From Streptomyces iconiensis (GTDB lineage: Bacteria > Actinomycetota > Actinomycetes > Streptomycetales > Streptomycetaceae), in contig NZ_JANCPR020000027.1 in assembly GCF_028657195.3 (NCBI RefSeq), forward strand, positions 1 through 64,000: a stretch of 64,000 nt of DNA, read 5' to 3'. This document shows, piece after piece, positions 17,780 to 26,210 of this stretch. The stretch's first letter is position 1. Each line of letters begins with the position of its first letter. Both the position numbers and the translations under genes were made by a program. Below the pieces are notes generated by a model. The model did no database searches and was not told the origin of the DNA. It saw only the letters and a list, made by a program, of their open reading frames with translations.

Positions 17780-17915
17780 GACCGTCCCCCTCACCCGTTT
17801 CGTCCCTCGCTCCCCTGGAGAGGACAGGCGCCCCATGGAACCAATGCCGCCTCTCACGTCCTCCTAGGCCGTGTCGGGGGGCGAGCAAGCCCCGAACTGC
17901 GTACAGGGGCGAAGG

Positions 17916-19088
17916 ATGATCGAGGCATACGGCCTGACGAAGCGCTACGGCGCCAAGACGGCCGTGTACAACCTGACCTTCCAGGTGCGGCCCGGTGCCG
18001 TCACCGGATTCCTGGGGCCCAACGGCTCCGGGAAATCGACCACGATGCGGATGATCCTGGGGCTCGACACCCCGACATCCGGACAGGTCACCGTCGGCGG
18101 GCACGCCTTCAAAGGACTGCCCAACGCGCCACGGCAGGTGGGCGCGCTTCTCGACGCCAAGGCCGTGCACGGGGGACGCAGCGCGCGCAACCACCTGCTC
18201 TCGCTCGCGCAGCTGTCCGGCATCCCGACCCGCAGGGTCGACGAGGTGCTGGGGGTCGTAGGGCTCCAGGAGGTCGGCAAGAAGCGGTCCAAGGGCTTCT
18301 CGCTCGGCATGGGCCAGCGCCTCGGCATCGCCGCAGCGCTCCTCGGTGACCCGCAGGTCCTCCTCTTCGACGAGCCGGTCAACGGCCTCGACCCCGAGGG
18401 CATCCTGTGGGTGCGCAACCTCATGAAGCGGCTGGCGAGCGAGGGCCGTACGGTCTTCGTCTCCAGCCACCTGATGAGCGAGATGGCGCAGACCGCCGAC
18501 CATCTGATCGTGATCGGGCGCGGCCAGCTGATGGCCGACATGTCCGTGAACGAGTTCATCACGCGCAACTCCGTCGGCTTCGCGCGCGTACGAACGCCCG
18601 AAGGCGAGCCCGAACAGCAGGAGAAGCTGACCGCGGTCCTCCAGGAGGCCGGCGGCCAACCGCAGCCCGAGGGAGACGGCGCGCTCCGCGTCACCGGGCT
18701 CCCGCTGCCGCACATCAGTGACCTCGCGCACCACGCCGGCGTCCGGCTGTGGGAACTCTCGCCGCACCAGGCATCCCTGGAAGAGGCGTACATGCGCATG
18801 ACCCAGGGCTCCGTCGACTACCGCTCCACCGTCGACGAACGCGCCGGCCTCCAGCAGCAGATGCCCGGCGGCCCGTTGCCGGGTCAGCAGATGCCAGGGG
18901 GCTTGCCGGGAACCCCGATGCCGGGGCAACACATGCCCGGAGCCCCGGTACCGGGCCCGCCGATGCCCGGGGGTCCGGTGCCCGGCCAGCAGATGCCGGC
19001 GCAACAGGGCGGGTGGGCGCCACCGCCCCCACCCCCGCAGGACGCGCCGAATCCGTACGCCCGAGCCGAAGGCGGGGACGCCCGATGA
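17916..19088 (+). CDS. ABC-2 transporter ATP-binding protein (second system)
   Basis: A 390-residue paralogue of the ATPase at 15919. Walker A is GPNGSGKS (34-41); the FSLGMGQRLGIAAAL signature and FDEPVNGLDPEG Walker B are present. From about residue 310 it carries a Met/Pro/Gly/Gln-rich tail of short repeats such as MPGGPLPGQQMPGG and MPGAPVPGPPMPGG, followed by a proline run. The tail is low complexity and its role is unknown. It overlaps the next gene by ATGA. The two ATPases and two permeases probably arose by duplication of a pair. Confidence 0.9.
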   Translation: MIEAYGLTKRYGAKTAVYNLTFQVRPGAVTGFLGPNGSGKSTTMRMILGLDTPTSGQVTVGGHAFKGLPNAPRQVGALLDAKAVHGGRSARNHLLSLAQLSGIPTRRVDEVLGVVGLQEVGKKRSKGFSLGMGQRLGIAAALLGDPQVLLFDEPVNGLDPEGILWVRNLMKRLASEGRTVFVSSHLMSEMAQTADHLIVIGRGQLMADMSVNEFITRNSVGFARVRTPEGEPEQQEKLTAVLQEAGGQPQPEGDGALRVTGLPLPHISDLAHHAGVRLWELSPHQASLEEAYMRMTQGSVDYRSTVDERAGLQQQMPGGPLPGQQMPGGLPGTPMPGQHMPGAPVPGPPMPGGPVPGQQMPAQQGGWAPPPPPPQDAPNPYARAEGGDAR

Positions 19089-20101
19089 GCACGCAGCAGC
19101 AGTACCAGGGGCAGGTCCCGCCCCAGCAGCCTGGCCGGCCCTCTCAGCCGCAGCAGACAGGGCACGCACAGCAGCAGGCACAGCCGCAGCAGGCTCAACA
19201 GGTGCCGCAGCAACAGGCACAGCAGCACGGCTGGTCCGGGCAGGGCGGCGGCGCGACGTACACCTCGCCCATCCCGCCCAGGCGCACCCACCTGGGCAAC
19301 GCGATCGTCTCCGAGTGGACGAAGATCCGCTCGGTCCGCTCGACGGTCTGGACGATCGCCATCATGTTCGCGCTCGTCGTCGGCATCGGCCTGCTGTCGG
19401 CGCTCGCGATGAGCGGCGGCCAGTACACGGGCAATCCACTGCTGTCCAGCGGGCTGTTCGGCCTGATGCTCGGCCAGATCTGTGTGATCACGCTCGGGGT
19501 GCTGGTGATCACCTCCGAGTACGGCACCGGCATGATCCGTACGACCCTCACCGCCTGCCCGCAGCGCGGGCGGGTCCTGATGGCCAAGTCGCTGGTCTTC
19601 TTCGTGCTGGCCTTCGTGACCACCACGGTCGCCTGCACCATCACCGCGTTGATCAACTCGGCGCTGCTGAGCGACCAGGAGATTCCCTCGTACGTGAGGA
19701 ACAGCTCCCTGGCCGACTCCGTCGAAGGGGGCAGGATCGTCGCGGACAGCGGAGAGTGGCTGGGCGCGACCGTCGGCGCCGGGCTGTACGTGGCGCTCCT
19801 CGGGCTGCTGTCCCTCGCTGTCGGCGCGCTGCTGCGGCACTCGGCCGGGGCCATCACCACGATGATGGGCGTGGTGCTCCTGCCGCTGCTGCTGGCGATG
19901 TTCATGCGCGCCGAGGCGCTGGAGACCGTGCGCGACAAGCTCATGGAGTACTCGCCCCTCAACGGGCTCGGCGCCCTGTTCGGCACCCCCATGCTTCCGG
20001 AGGACAGCGCCTCGGGGTGGCCACTGCTCGGCGGGCTGGCCGGCGTCACCGCCGTGGCCCTCGTCGTGGCCTGCACGCTGCTGAACAAGCGGGACGTCTA
20101 G
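19085..20101 (+). CDS. ABC-2 type permease with Gln-rich N-terminus (second system)
   Basis: A 338-residue permease. Residues 1-60 are a soluble Gln/Pro-rich leader (MSTQQQYQGQ, then repeated PQQ and AQQ units), then a Thr/Pro linker, then an ABC-2 membrane domain with six or so segments starting near LGNAIVSEWTKIRSVRSTVW. The EYGTGMIRTTLTACPQRGRV motif parallels the first permease. The polyglutamine-like leader is unusual and mirrors the Gln/Pro-rich tail of its ATPase partner, so the tails may meet at the cytoplasmic face; this is inference. Confidence 0.88.
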   Translation: MSTQQQYQGQVPPQQPGRPSQPQQTGHAQQQAQPQQAQQVPQQQAQQHGWSGQGGGATYTSPIPPRRTHLGNAIVSEWTKIRSVRSTVWTIAIMFALVVGIGLLSALAMSGGQYTGNPLLSSGLFGLMLGQICVITLGVLVITSEYGTGMIRTTLTACPQRGRVLMAKSLVFFVLAFVTTTVACTITALINSALLSDQEIPSYVRNSSLADSVEGGRIVADSGEWLGATVGAGLYVALLGLLSLAVGALLRHSAGAITTMMGVVLLPLLLAMFMRAEALETVRDKLMEYSPLNGLGALFGTPMLPEDSASGWPLLGGLAGVTAVALVVACTLLNKRDV

Positions 20102-20140
20102 CCGCCGTACCGTCCCTGGTACGGGGACACGAGGACGCCG

Positions 20141-20503
20141 TCAGTAGCGCGGCGCATTCCGGGACCGCTGGAGCCTCGCGCTCCGGCGGTCCCGCGCGTT
20201 CCAGCACGCGCGGTGCCAGTGCCGCCGCTCCGCGACATCGCCCTCACGCGGCCAGGCGACCACATGCGGCACCCCGGGTGGAATTTCCTGGTCACAGCCT
20301 GGACAGCGGTAGTGCTTCATGGCCGCGCCCCCGCTTATCTGCCGCACGGCCCACTCCTCCCCCCGCCAGGTCTCCGTTCGCTCCAGCCCGTACCGCTCTC
20401 TGCTCTCTCCCTCGTCGCCCTCACGCCGCGTGGCAGACACGGAGCGGGCGGCCTTGCCGGAGTTGGCAGCACCGCCACGGGAGCGGTTACGACGCGGGGA
20501 CAC
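20141..20503 (-). CDS. Small zinc-ribbon-like protein, often mislabelled ATP/GTP-binding
   Basis: A 120-residue basic protein. Residues 1-55 are Arg/Ser-rich and likely disordered; residues 62 onward carry KHYRCPGCDQEIPPGVPHVV and RRHWHRACWNARDRR, giving two Cys plus a His-x3-Cys that suggest a one-site zinc ribbon. Streptomyces databases often call such proteins ATP/GTP-binding, with no visible nucleotide motif. I chose the GTG at 20503 because homologues begin with SPRRNR. The tail ends NAPRY. Function unknown; it converges with the upstream permease. Confidence 0.75.
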   Translation of the reverse strand: MSPRRNRSRGGAANSGKAARSVSATRREGDEGESRERYGLERTETWRGEEWAVRQISGGAAMKHYRCPGCDQEIPPGVPHVVAWPREGDVAERRHWHRACWNARDRRSARLQRSRNAPRY

Positions 20504-20763
20504 GTGGGCACCTCGGGGTCGACGGGGGGAACGGCGGGGGCGGCAGGCCGGGGGACCGTGCCGCAACCACCCTACGCACGCGCGACGCCGTGACCGGCGC
20601 CTGTCCACAGACGACGGCCGATTGGCGTTCATCCGACGAATGGCACGCGGGGCCGTGCCTTTGGCACGTGTCAGCCGTTATTGCTAGGCAGGGGCCCCGG
20701 TCGGCCAGGGCGCTCCACCCGCGGCCCGGCCGTCGCGGGAGCGGTCCACAAGGGCGGTGGGGA

Positions 20764-21792
20764 ATGCGAGTTGGAGCTTTTGTCCTGGGGGCACAGTTCC
20801 CGGGCCAGGGGGAGGAGGAAGCGCTGCACCGTGTGGTGCGCGCGACCGAGACAGCGGAGGATGCCGGGCTCGACGCCGTCTGGCTGGCCGAGCACCACTT
20901 CGTCCCGTACGGCGTCTGTCCCTCGGCCGTGACCCTCGCGGCGCTGCTGCTGGGGCGTACACGGCGGATCGGCGTCGGCACAGCGGTGACCGTGCTGCCG
21001 AACGCGCACCCGGTCGCTCTTGGCGAGCAGACCGCGCTGCTGCACCACGTCTCCGGCGGACGTTTCACGCTCGGGGTCGGCAGGGGCGGGCCATGGGTGG
21101 ACCTGGAGGTGTTCGGCGGCGGACTCCCCGCATACGACACGGGGTTCCCCGAGTCCCTCGACCTGCTGCTGCGCTGGCTGCGGGAGCCGAGGGTCGGCGC
21201 CGAAGGCGAGCGCTACACCTTCCGTGAGGTCCCCGTGGTACCGCGCGCCGGTACGGCCACGAACGGCGCCCCGCGCGTCGTTGTCGCCTGCACCTCGCCC
21301 GGCACCGTGCGGCTCGCGGCTGCGCGCTGCCTGCCGATGCTGCTGGGGATGCACTGCGGGGACGAGGACAAGGCCGGGATGGTCGCCCTGTGGCGCCGTG
21401 AGGCCCGTGCGGCGGGGCACGGGCCCGAGGAGATCGAGGCGGCGGAGCCGTGGCACGTGTCCGCCGGGGTCGTGCAGGTGGGCGATTCACGGAGCGAGGC
21501 GACGGAGTGCCTGATCAAGGCGATGCCCGGCTGGCTGCGCGAGGGGCTGGGGGCACATACGACCGTGGACGGCAGGCAACGGCCCATGCGGGACCCGGTC
21601 GGCTATACGGAACTGCTGTGCGGCCTGCACCCCGTAGGCCCACCCCGACTGTGCGCCGACCGGCTCGCGGCCTCGGCCGAACGTACGGGCATCCAGCGGT
21701 TCGCGCTGCTGGTCGAGGGCACCGGTGACCTGGACGCCACGGAACGGAACATCCAGCAGGTCGGCGATGAGGTGCTGCCACTGCTCCGGTGA
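20764..21792 (+). CDS. LLM-class flavin-dependent oxidoreductase
   Basis: A 342-residue bacterial-luciferase-like TIM barrel. The start MRVGAFVLGAQFPGQGEEEA, AEHHFVPYGVCPS, RIGVGTAVTVLPNAHPV and GRFTLGVGRGGPW are conserved flavin and core motifs. These enzymes use reduced FMN or F420 for oxidation of small substrates; the substrate here is not predictable. The reading frame extends far upstream without a stop, but that part overlaps the permease in another frame. ATG 20764 fits the family start. It converges with the SCO5389-family gene. Confidence 0.87.
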   Translation: MRVGAFVLGAQFPGQGEEEALHRVVRATETAEDAGLDAVWLAEHHFVPYGVCPSAVTLAALLLGRTRRIGVGTAVTVLPNAHPVALGEQTALLHHVSGGRFTLGVGRGGPWVDLEVFGGGLPAYDTGFPESLDLLLRWLREPRVGAEGERYTFREVPVVPRAGTATNGAPRVVVACTSPGTVRLAAARCLPMLLGMHCGDEDKAGMVALWRREARAAGHGPEEIEAAEPWHVSAGVVQVGDSRSEATECLIKAMPGWLREGLGAHTTVDGRQRPMRDPVGYTELLCGLHPVGPPRLCADRLAASAERTGIQRFALLVEGTGDLDATERNIQQVGDEVLPLLR

Positions 21793-21815
21793 ACCTCTGC
21801 GGGGATGCGGGGTGA

Positions 21816-21851
21816 GTGAGCCCTTGCGGGGCGGGGTGAGCCCTTGCGGGG
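21816..21851. repeat. Two-copy 20-bp tandem repeat at convergent junction
   Basis: GTGAGCCCTTGCGGGG occurs at 21816-21831 and 21836-21851, a 20-bp period, just after the oxidoreductase stop and before the SCO5389-family gene's stop. The surrounding 144 bp hold no gene. Confidence 0.7.
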
Positions 21852-21936
21852 GGCCGGGGGTTAGGGGGAAGCGAAGACCGTTGCGACGGCAGTGGCTTCC
21901 GACGCCGCAACGGCGCGCAACCAACGAAGTGAGGGC

Positions 21937-22329
21937 CTAGCAGTCCCGCAGTTCCGGAGACTGGTTGAGAAGCTGGCCACGGACCGATGTGAACCGGCTC
22001 AGACGCTCGTCCACCGAGGCGTCGAGCGGGAACACCGCGACCCGGTGGCAGTTCTGGAACGCGAGCCGCACGCCGAAGTGACGCTGCAGCGCGCCCCTGA
22101 TCGCGTCACTCGCCAGCGCTCGCAACAGCTGGCCTCGGGCCTGCTCGTCCGGCGGTGGCGTCTGGTTGTCGGCGAACTCCCCGCCGTCCACCTTCAACTG
22201 CGCGACCAGTGAGCTGACCATCTCCCAGGCGTACGGGAGAGAAGTGCGGACGCAGTCGACGAACGCCGCCTCATCCACCTCGCCACGCTCTGCCTGTTCC
22301 AGAAGCGCAGGTGGGACGTCGAGCGACAT
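21937..22329 (-). CDS. SCO5389-family protein of unknown function
   Basis: A 130-residue soluble protein starting MSLDVPPALLEQAERGEVDE, matching the actinobacterial SCO5389 family, which is conserved next to nucS. The sequence is mostly helical, with FADNQTPPPDEQARGQLLRA in the middle and a Cys-terminated end (SPELRDC). No enzyme motif is seen. ATG 22329 is chosen; an upstream in-frame ATG at 22563 would add 78 unconserved residues overlapping nucS. It is divergent from nucS across 220 bp. Confidence 0.8.
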   Translation of the reverse strand: MSLDVPPALLEQAERGEVDEAAFVDCVRTSLPYAWEMVSSLVAQLKVDGGEFADNQTPPPDEQARGQLLRALASDAIRGALQRHFGVRLAFQNCHRVAVFPLDASVDERLSRFTSVRGQLLNQSPELRDC

Positions 22330-22549
22330 GAGTTCTCCTCTCACGGACCCGGCCCGGAGACCGGGGTCTCTTGGGGGTGTCGGGACCTCGCCGTGTAATC
22401 GCGCAACCTCGGACGGCGACGCCCCCCTTTCACGGTAAGGCTCAACCCGTCCGCACCTCATGCGAATGGGAATACTCGCGCCACCCGCGAAGGAGGCCAT
22501 CCAGGGGCGAATCGCGCGGAGCGCGGGGTGTCCAGTAGCGTGACCGACC

Positions 22550-23212
22550 ATGCGCCTCGTCATCGCCCGCTGCTCCGTCGACTACGCCGGCAGACTCACC
22601 GCACACCTTCCCTCCGCGCCCCGGCTCATCCTGGTGAAGGCCGATGGCTCGGTCTCCGTCCATGCGGACGACCGCGCCTACAAGCCCCTCAACTGGATGT
22701 CTCCGCCCTGCACGCTCAAGGAGGGTGACGATCAGCGCTGGACGGTGGAGAACAAGGCGGGCGAGAAACTGATCATCACGATGGAGGAGATCCTCCACGA
22801 CTCGTCGCACGAACTCGGCGTCGACCCGGGCCTCATCAAGGACGGTGTCGAAGCTCACCTCCAAGAACTCCTCGCTGACCGAATGGAGACCCTGGGGGAA
22901 GGCTGGACCCTGATCCGGCGGGAGTTCCCCACGGCGATCGGCCCCGTCGACATCCTGTGCAGGGACGCCGACGGCACCACCGTCGCCATCGAGATCAAGC
23001 GGCGCGGCGAGATCGACGGCGTGGAGCAGCTCACCCGGTATCTGGAACTGCTCAACCGCGATCCCCATCTCGCCCCCGTCAAGGGCGTGTTCGCCGCCCA
23101 GGAGATCAAGCCGCAGGCCCGCGTGCTGGCCACGGACCGGGGCATCGACTGCGTGACCCTCGACTACAACGCGCTGCGCGGCATCGAGGACGACAAGCTC
23201 CGCCTCTTCTGA
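22550..23212 (+). CDS. nucS: Mismatch-specific endonuclease NucS/EndoMS
   Basis: A 220-residue nuclease. The N-terminal domain (RLVIARCSVDYAGRL) handles DNA and dimerisation; the C-terminal RecB-like domain has catalytic D134, E148 and K150 in GPVDILCRD and AIEIKRRGE, with Q160 in GVEQLTRYL. The final DDKLRLF resembles the beta-clamp-binding motif of actinobacterial NucS. It cuts both strands at mismatches, giving non-canonical mismatch repair in a phylum without MutS/MutL. It is a single gene divergent from the SCO5389-family gene. Confidence 0.93.
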   Translation: MRLVIARCSVDYAGRLTAHLPSAPRLILVKADGSVSVHADDRAYKPLNWMSPPCTLKEGDDQRWTVENKAGEKLIITMEEILHDSSHELGVDPGLIKDGVEAHLQELLADRMETLGEGWTLIRREFPTAIGPVDILCRDADGTTVAIEIKRRGEIDGVEQLTRYLELLNRDPHLAPVKGVFAAQEIKPQARVLATDRGIDCVTLDYNALRGIEDDKLRLF

Positions 23213-23383
23213 GCCCCACCCCTGAACCTCCTCCGCCCCGCCGGCCGCCCCCGACCCCCGACCCCCCGCACCCGAGCGGCTCCGGCCCCGGCTCGGGCCC
23301 TCTGCTACGGCACCCTGCTCCGGCCCCTCTGCCTGGTCGGGCCAGCCGGGGAGGGGGTGGGTGCGGCGGGACGTAAGTAGTCG

Positions 23384-23521
23384 TCATGTCGGGTTCTCCT
23401 GTGCCGTCAGATCGAGGAAGGCGTCATCCAGTGAGGCGTCCTCGACGGTGAAGCTCACCCCGTCGACGACGGGCCTTCCCCCGTACTCCTTGCGCAGCCC
23501 GTTGACTTCGATAAGTGGCAT
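23384..23521 (-). pseudogene. Internally deleted ABC-ATPase relic
   Basis: A 45-residue open frame, MPLIEVNGLRKEYGGRPVVD, then GVSFTVE, which is the opening of an ABC-2 ATPase and should continue into the Walker A loop. Instead it jumps directly to DASLDDAFLDLTAQENPT, which is the typical C-terminal end of the same protein family. About 250 residues including Walker A, signature and Walker B are missing, with the junction near 23441. The frame is intact. No permease follows. It is the remains of an exporter operon, with a 14-bp palindrome retained upstream. Confidence 0.7.
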
Positions 23522-23571
23522 GTCACGAGCGTGACGGAGCGGGCACCCCCGCACATCGGCCATTCTGTTCG

Positions 23572-23603
23572 TTCTGGCATCAACCATTCGGTTGATGCCA
23601 GAA
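23572..23603. promoter_or_regulatory. Perfect 14-bp palindrome, probable TetR-type operator
   Basis: TTCTGGCATCAACC (23572-23585) and GGTTGATGCCAGAA (23590-23603) are exact inverted complements with a four-base spacer ATTC. The site lies 50 bp upstream of the ABC relic and is a good size for a TetR- or PadR-type operator. No regulator gene is present close by. A second palindrome, GTCACG-AG-CGTGAC, is at 23522-23535, adjacent to the relic's ATG. Confidence 0.6.
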
Positions 23604-23668
23604 ACAACGCCCCGTACCAGTACGCCGGTTCGGCGCCGATGTCACGAACAGCTCGGCGCTGTGCGCCC

Positions 23669-26110
23669 CTACACCGCCTGCGACGTGGCGGAATCCTGCC
23701 GCACGGCGCCGCCCGTGTCCGAGGTGTCCGATTCAGGGCCGAGGGCCGAACCCGAGCCGCCCGTCGGGGTGTTCGGCGGGTCCTCGCTCGTCGGATCGTC
23801 GCTCGGAGTCGGGTCGTCGCTCGGAGTCGGGTCGTCGCTGGGCGTCGGGTCGTCACTCGGCGACGAGGGCGGGTCGTCCGGCGAGGACGGGGGGTCATCC
23901 GGCGAGGAGGGCGGGTCGTCGGACGGCGTGGAACTGTCCGGCGAACTCGGCGACTGTTCGGGGGGCTTGCTGCCGCCCGACGAGGCGGCTCCCCCGCCGG
24001 GCGCCGGCGAGGTGGCACCGGCAGCCGGCTGCTGGGGGCGGCTGGTCGCGCCGCCTCCGCGCCCCGGCTCGTCGGCCGTCAGCCCGCCGTCGTCGTCCTG
24101 GGACGCCGACTGCTCGGGCCGTACGGTGTCGGGCGTGCCGTCGTCGGACGCGCTGCTGAGCGTGACGATCGTGCCGAGGACGGCGGCGAGCAGCGCTCCG
24201 GCGCTCGCGGCCACGACGTTCCGCTTGCTGCTGGTGAACGCGTGCAGCCGGCGTGAAGCGCCGCGCCCTGCCGCCTCCTTGGAGGTGCGTGCGTTGGCCA
24301 CCGCACCCATGCCCGCTGCAGAACCCGCAGCGGGCCCCGTGGCGTTGACCGTGTGTCCTTCGGGAGAGACCAGCGTCTCGCCCGCGGGCTGCCGCGCGGC
24401 GGCCATCGAGGAGACGGATGTGGTGACAGGCCCCGCTGTCGCGCCCATGGGCACGCCCGCGGGCGGTGAGGCGGACTCTTCGCCGTCCAGCGGGTGCGCG
24501 GCGCCGCTCTGCGCCTGTGAGAGCCCTGAGGGCGCAGGTGCGGCGCCATGGGCTGCCGGGGTGCCGGTGGCGGCGAGGCGGTCGGCGACGAGCGCGAGGG
24601 CTCTGCGGCCCGCGACGACACCGCGCTGCTCGGCGAGGGTGCCCCGCAGCCCGACGGCGGCCTCCAGCTCGGCCCTGGCCCGCTCGGGGTTGCCCGTCGC
24701 GAGGGCGAGGACGCCCAGCTCGTGGTGGAAGTAGGCTTCTTCGGCGATCTCTCCCGACAGCCGCGCGGCTTCCTGGCCGCAGCGCAGCATCCGCTCCCAC
24801 GCACTCCAGCGCAGCGCTGCCGCCAGCACGGGCGCTGCCGTACGCGTGAGGAGCACGGCGGCGTTGGGGTTGCCGCCTCGCTGTGCGCCCCGCGCGGCGG
24901 CGAGTACGGCGTCGGCCTCCGCCGCGACGCGTTCGGGCGTGACGGACGGGTGCCCCGTCCACCAGGTGTAGTGCTGGGCGGCGGCGAGTGCCTGTGCTTC
25001 GGCGGCCTCGGTGAAGCCGGCTTCGGCGAGTTGGTCCGCGACTCCCGCCGCCAGTCTGAAGTGGCCGCCCGCCGGGCTGACCAGGCCGGAGCCCACGAGT
25101 TCCGGCAGCGCGTCGTCGGCCTGCTGGTCGCCGGTGAGCGCGGGCAGGTGGGCGTGGTGCGGCAGCTCACCGTCGAGGGCGACGGCCAGCCGCAGTGTGC
25201 CGAGCGCGGCGCCTGGCAGCGTGCCGAGAAGCGCCGGTACGAGTGCCGTGCCGGAAGCGGGGGCGAAGGCTCCGCCCGCCTGGCGCCGCCGCAGCAGCGC
25301 TCCGGCCTGGACGAAGCACTGCACGTGGCCTTCGGACTCGAACCACAGGTCGGCCGCCCAGTCGGCCTCGTCGTCGGTCAGGGGCCTGCGGACGGCGTGC
25401 TCCAGCAGTTCCAGACAGGCGGTACGGCTGAGCCCCGCGAGGAAGACCTCCTCGACGCGGGACTCGGAGGCGGGTGAGGCGATATCGGGAGTGGTGGCGA
25501 ACAAGTAGGCGCACTCGGGCGTCGTCCGCAGCAGTTCGTCGAGCGCGGCACCGCCGAACTCCAGGTCGTCCAGGATGACGACCGCGCCGATCTCGGCCAG
25601 CGCCCCGGTGAGCTGCGCCTTGCCCGGCCGCTGGAGCGGCGCGTCATGGACCGAGACGAACAGCTCGTGCAGCAGGTCGCTGGGGGTACGGCGGTGTCCG
25701 CTGAGGCGCACGACGCCGTCGGGTGCGAGCCCGGCGACGTCCTGCGCCACCGCGTCGAGCAGTGCGGTGCGCCCCGAACCCGCGGGCCCTGTGAGCCGTA
25801 CGGAGCGCCCGCGCGCGAGAAGCCTGGCGAGCCGCTCGCGCTCTTCCTCGCGTTCCAGGAGGGGCGGCGCGGGCGGTGTCATGGCGGCGAGTGTCGCGGC
25901 GCCGAGGGGCTCGGGGCGCTCGTCCGGGCCCAGCTTGGGCGCCCTGCCCGGCAGTTCACCCGGCGGGCACGGCTCGATCTCGCTGCCGTCGACGGGGTTC
26001 ACCGTCAGCAAGTAGCTGTCAGCGAGCAGTTGGACCGTACGCACGGGCCCGCCGTCGCCGTACGCGTGCTCTCTTCCGTGCCGATGCCGCTCACTGCCGT
26101 ACGGATCCAT
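23669..26110 (-). CDS. Membrane-anchored P-loop ATPase with Ser/Pro/Asp C-terminal repeats
   Basis: An 813-residue protein. The ATPase module lies around residues 90-300, with a Walker A-like GPAGSGRT at 108-115 (Arg where Lys is expected) and Walker B-like VVILDDLEF. Helical TPR-like sequence follows, then one transmembrane helix (NVVAASAGALLAAVLGTIVT) and a roughly 200-residue C-terminal extracellular tail of DDPPSSP and DDPTPS repeats, a likely wall-spanning region. I favour the ATG at 26110 because the GGGGGG site is six bases away; ATG 26116 is possible. Function unknown; it resembles STAND-type signalling ATPases found in Streptomyces next to nucS. Confidence 0.75.
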   Translation of the reverse strand: MDPYGSERHRHGREHAYGDGGPVRTVQLLADSYLLTVNPVDGSEIEPCPPGELPGRAPKLGPDERPEPLGAATLAAMTPPAPPLLEREEERERLARLLARGRSVRLTGPAGSGRTALLDAVAQDVAGLAPDGVVRLSGHRRTPSDLLHELFVSVHDAPLQRPGKAQLTGALAEIGAVVILDDLEFGGAALDELLRTTPECAYLFATTPDIASPASESRVEEVFLAGLSRTACLELLEHAVRRPLTDDEADWAADLWFESEGHVQCFVQAGALLRRRQAGGAFAPASGTALVPALLGTLPGAALGTLRLAVALDGELPHHAHLPALTGDQQADDALPELVGSGLVSPAGGHFRLAAGVADQLAEAGFTEAAEAQALAAAQHYTWWTGHPSVTPERVAAEADAVLAAARGAQRGGNPNAAVLLTRTAAPVLAAALRWSAWERMLRCGQEAARLSGEIAEEAYFHHELGVLALATGNPERARAELEAAVGLRGTLAEQRGVVAGRRALALVADRLAATGTPAAHGAAPAPSGLSQAQSGAAHPLDGEESASPPAGVPMGATAGPVTTSVSSMAAARQPAGETLVSPEGHTVNATGPAAGSAAGMGAVANARTSKEAAGRGASRRLHAFTSSKRNVVAASAGALLAAVLGTIVTLSSASDDGTPDTVRPEQSASQDDDGGLTADEPGRGGGATSRPQQPAAGATSPAPGGGAASSGGSKPPEQSPSSPDSSTPSDDPPSSPDDPPSSPDDPPSSPSDDPTPSDDPTPSDDPTPSDDPTSEDPPNTPTGGSGSALGPESDTSDTGGAVRQDSATSQAV

Positions 26111-26210
26111 GGTCATCCCCCCAAGAACGGTGCTGCACCTCAACTACTCGGCCGGCACAGCTCGCGGCCCATTGTTCCGGAGCCGGGCGTGCGCGGAGCG
26201 GGCCCGTACG

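Noticed and set aside
20764..21792. N-terminal extension of the oxidoreductase to 19315
   Set aside because: The upstream frame overlaps the ABC permease and a gene on the other strand; the family start is at 20764.
22330..22563. Longer start for the SCO5389-family gene
   Set aside because: Extra 78 residues are unconserved and overlap nucS; the ATG at 22329 matches the family.
23271..23297. Hairpin CCCGAGC/GCTCGGG after nucS
   Set aside because: A seven-base stem with a 13-base loop is too weak in this GC-rich context to call a terminator.
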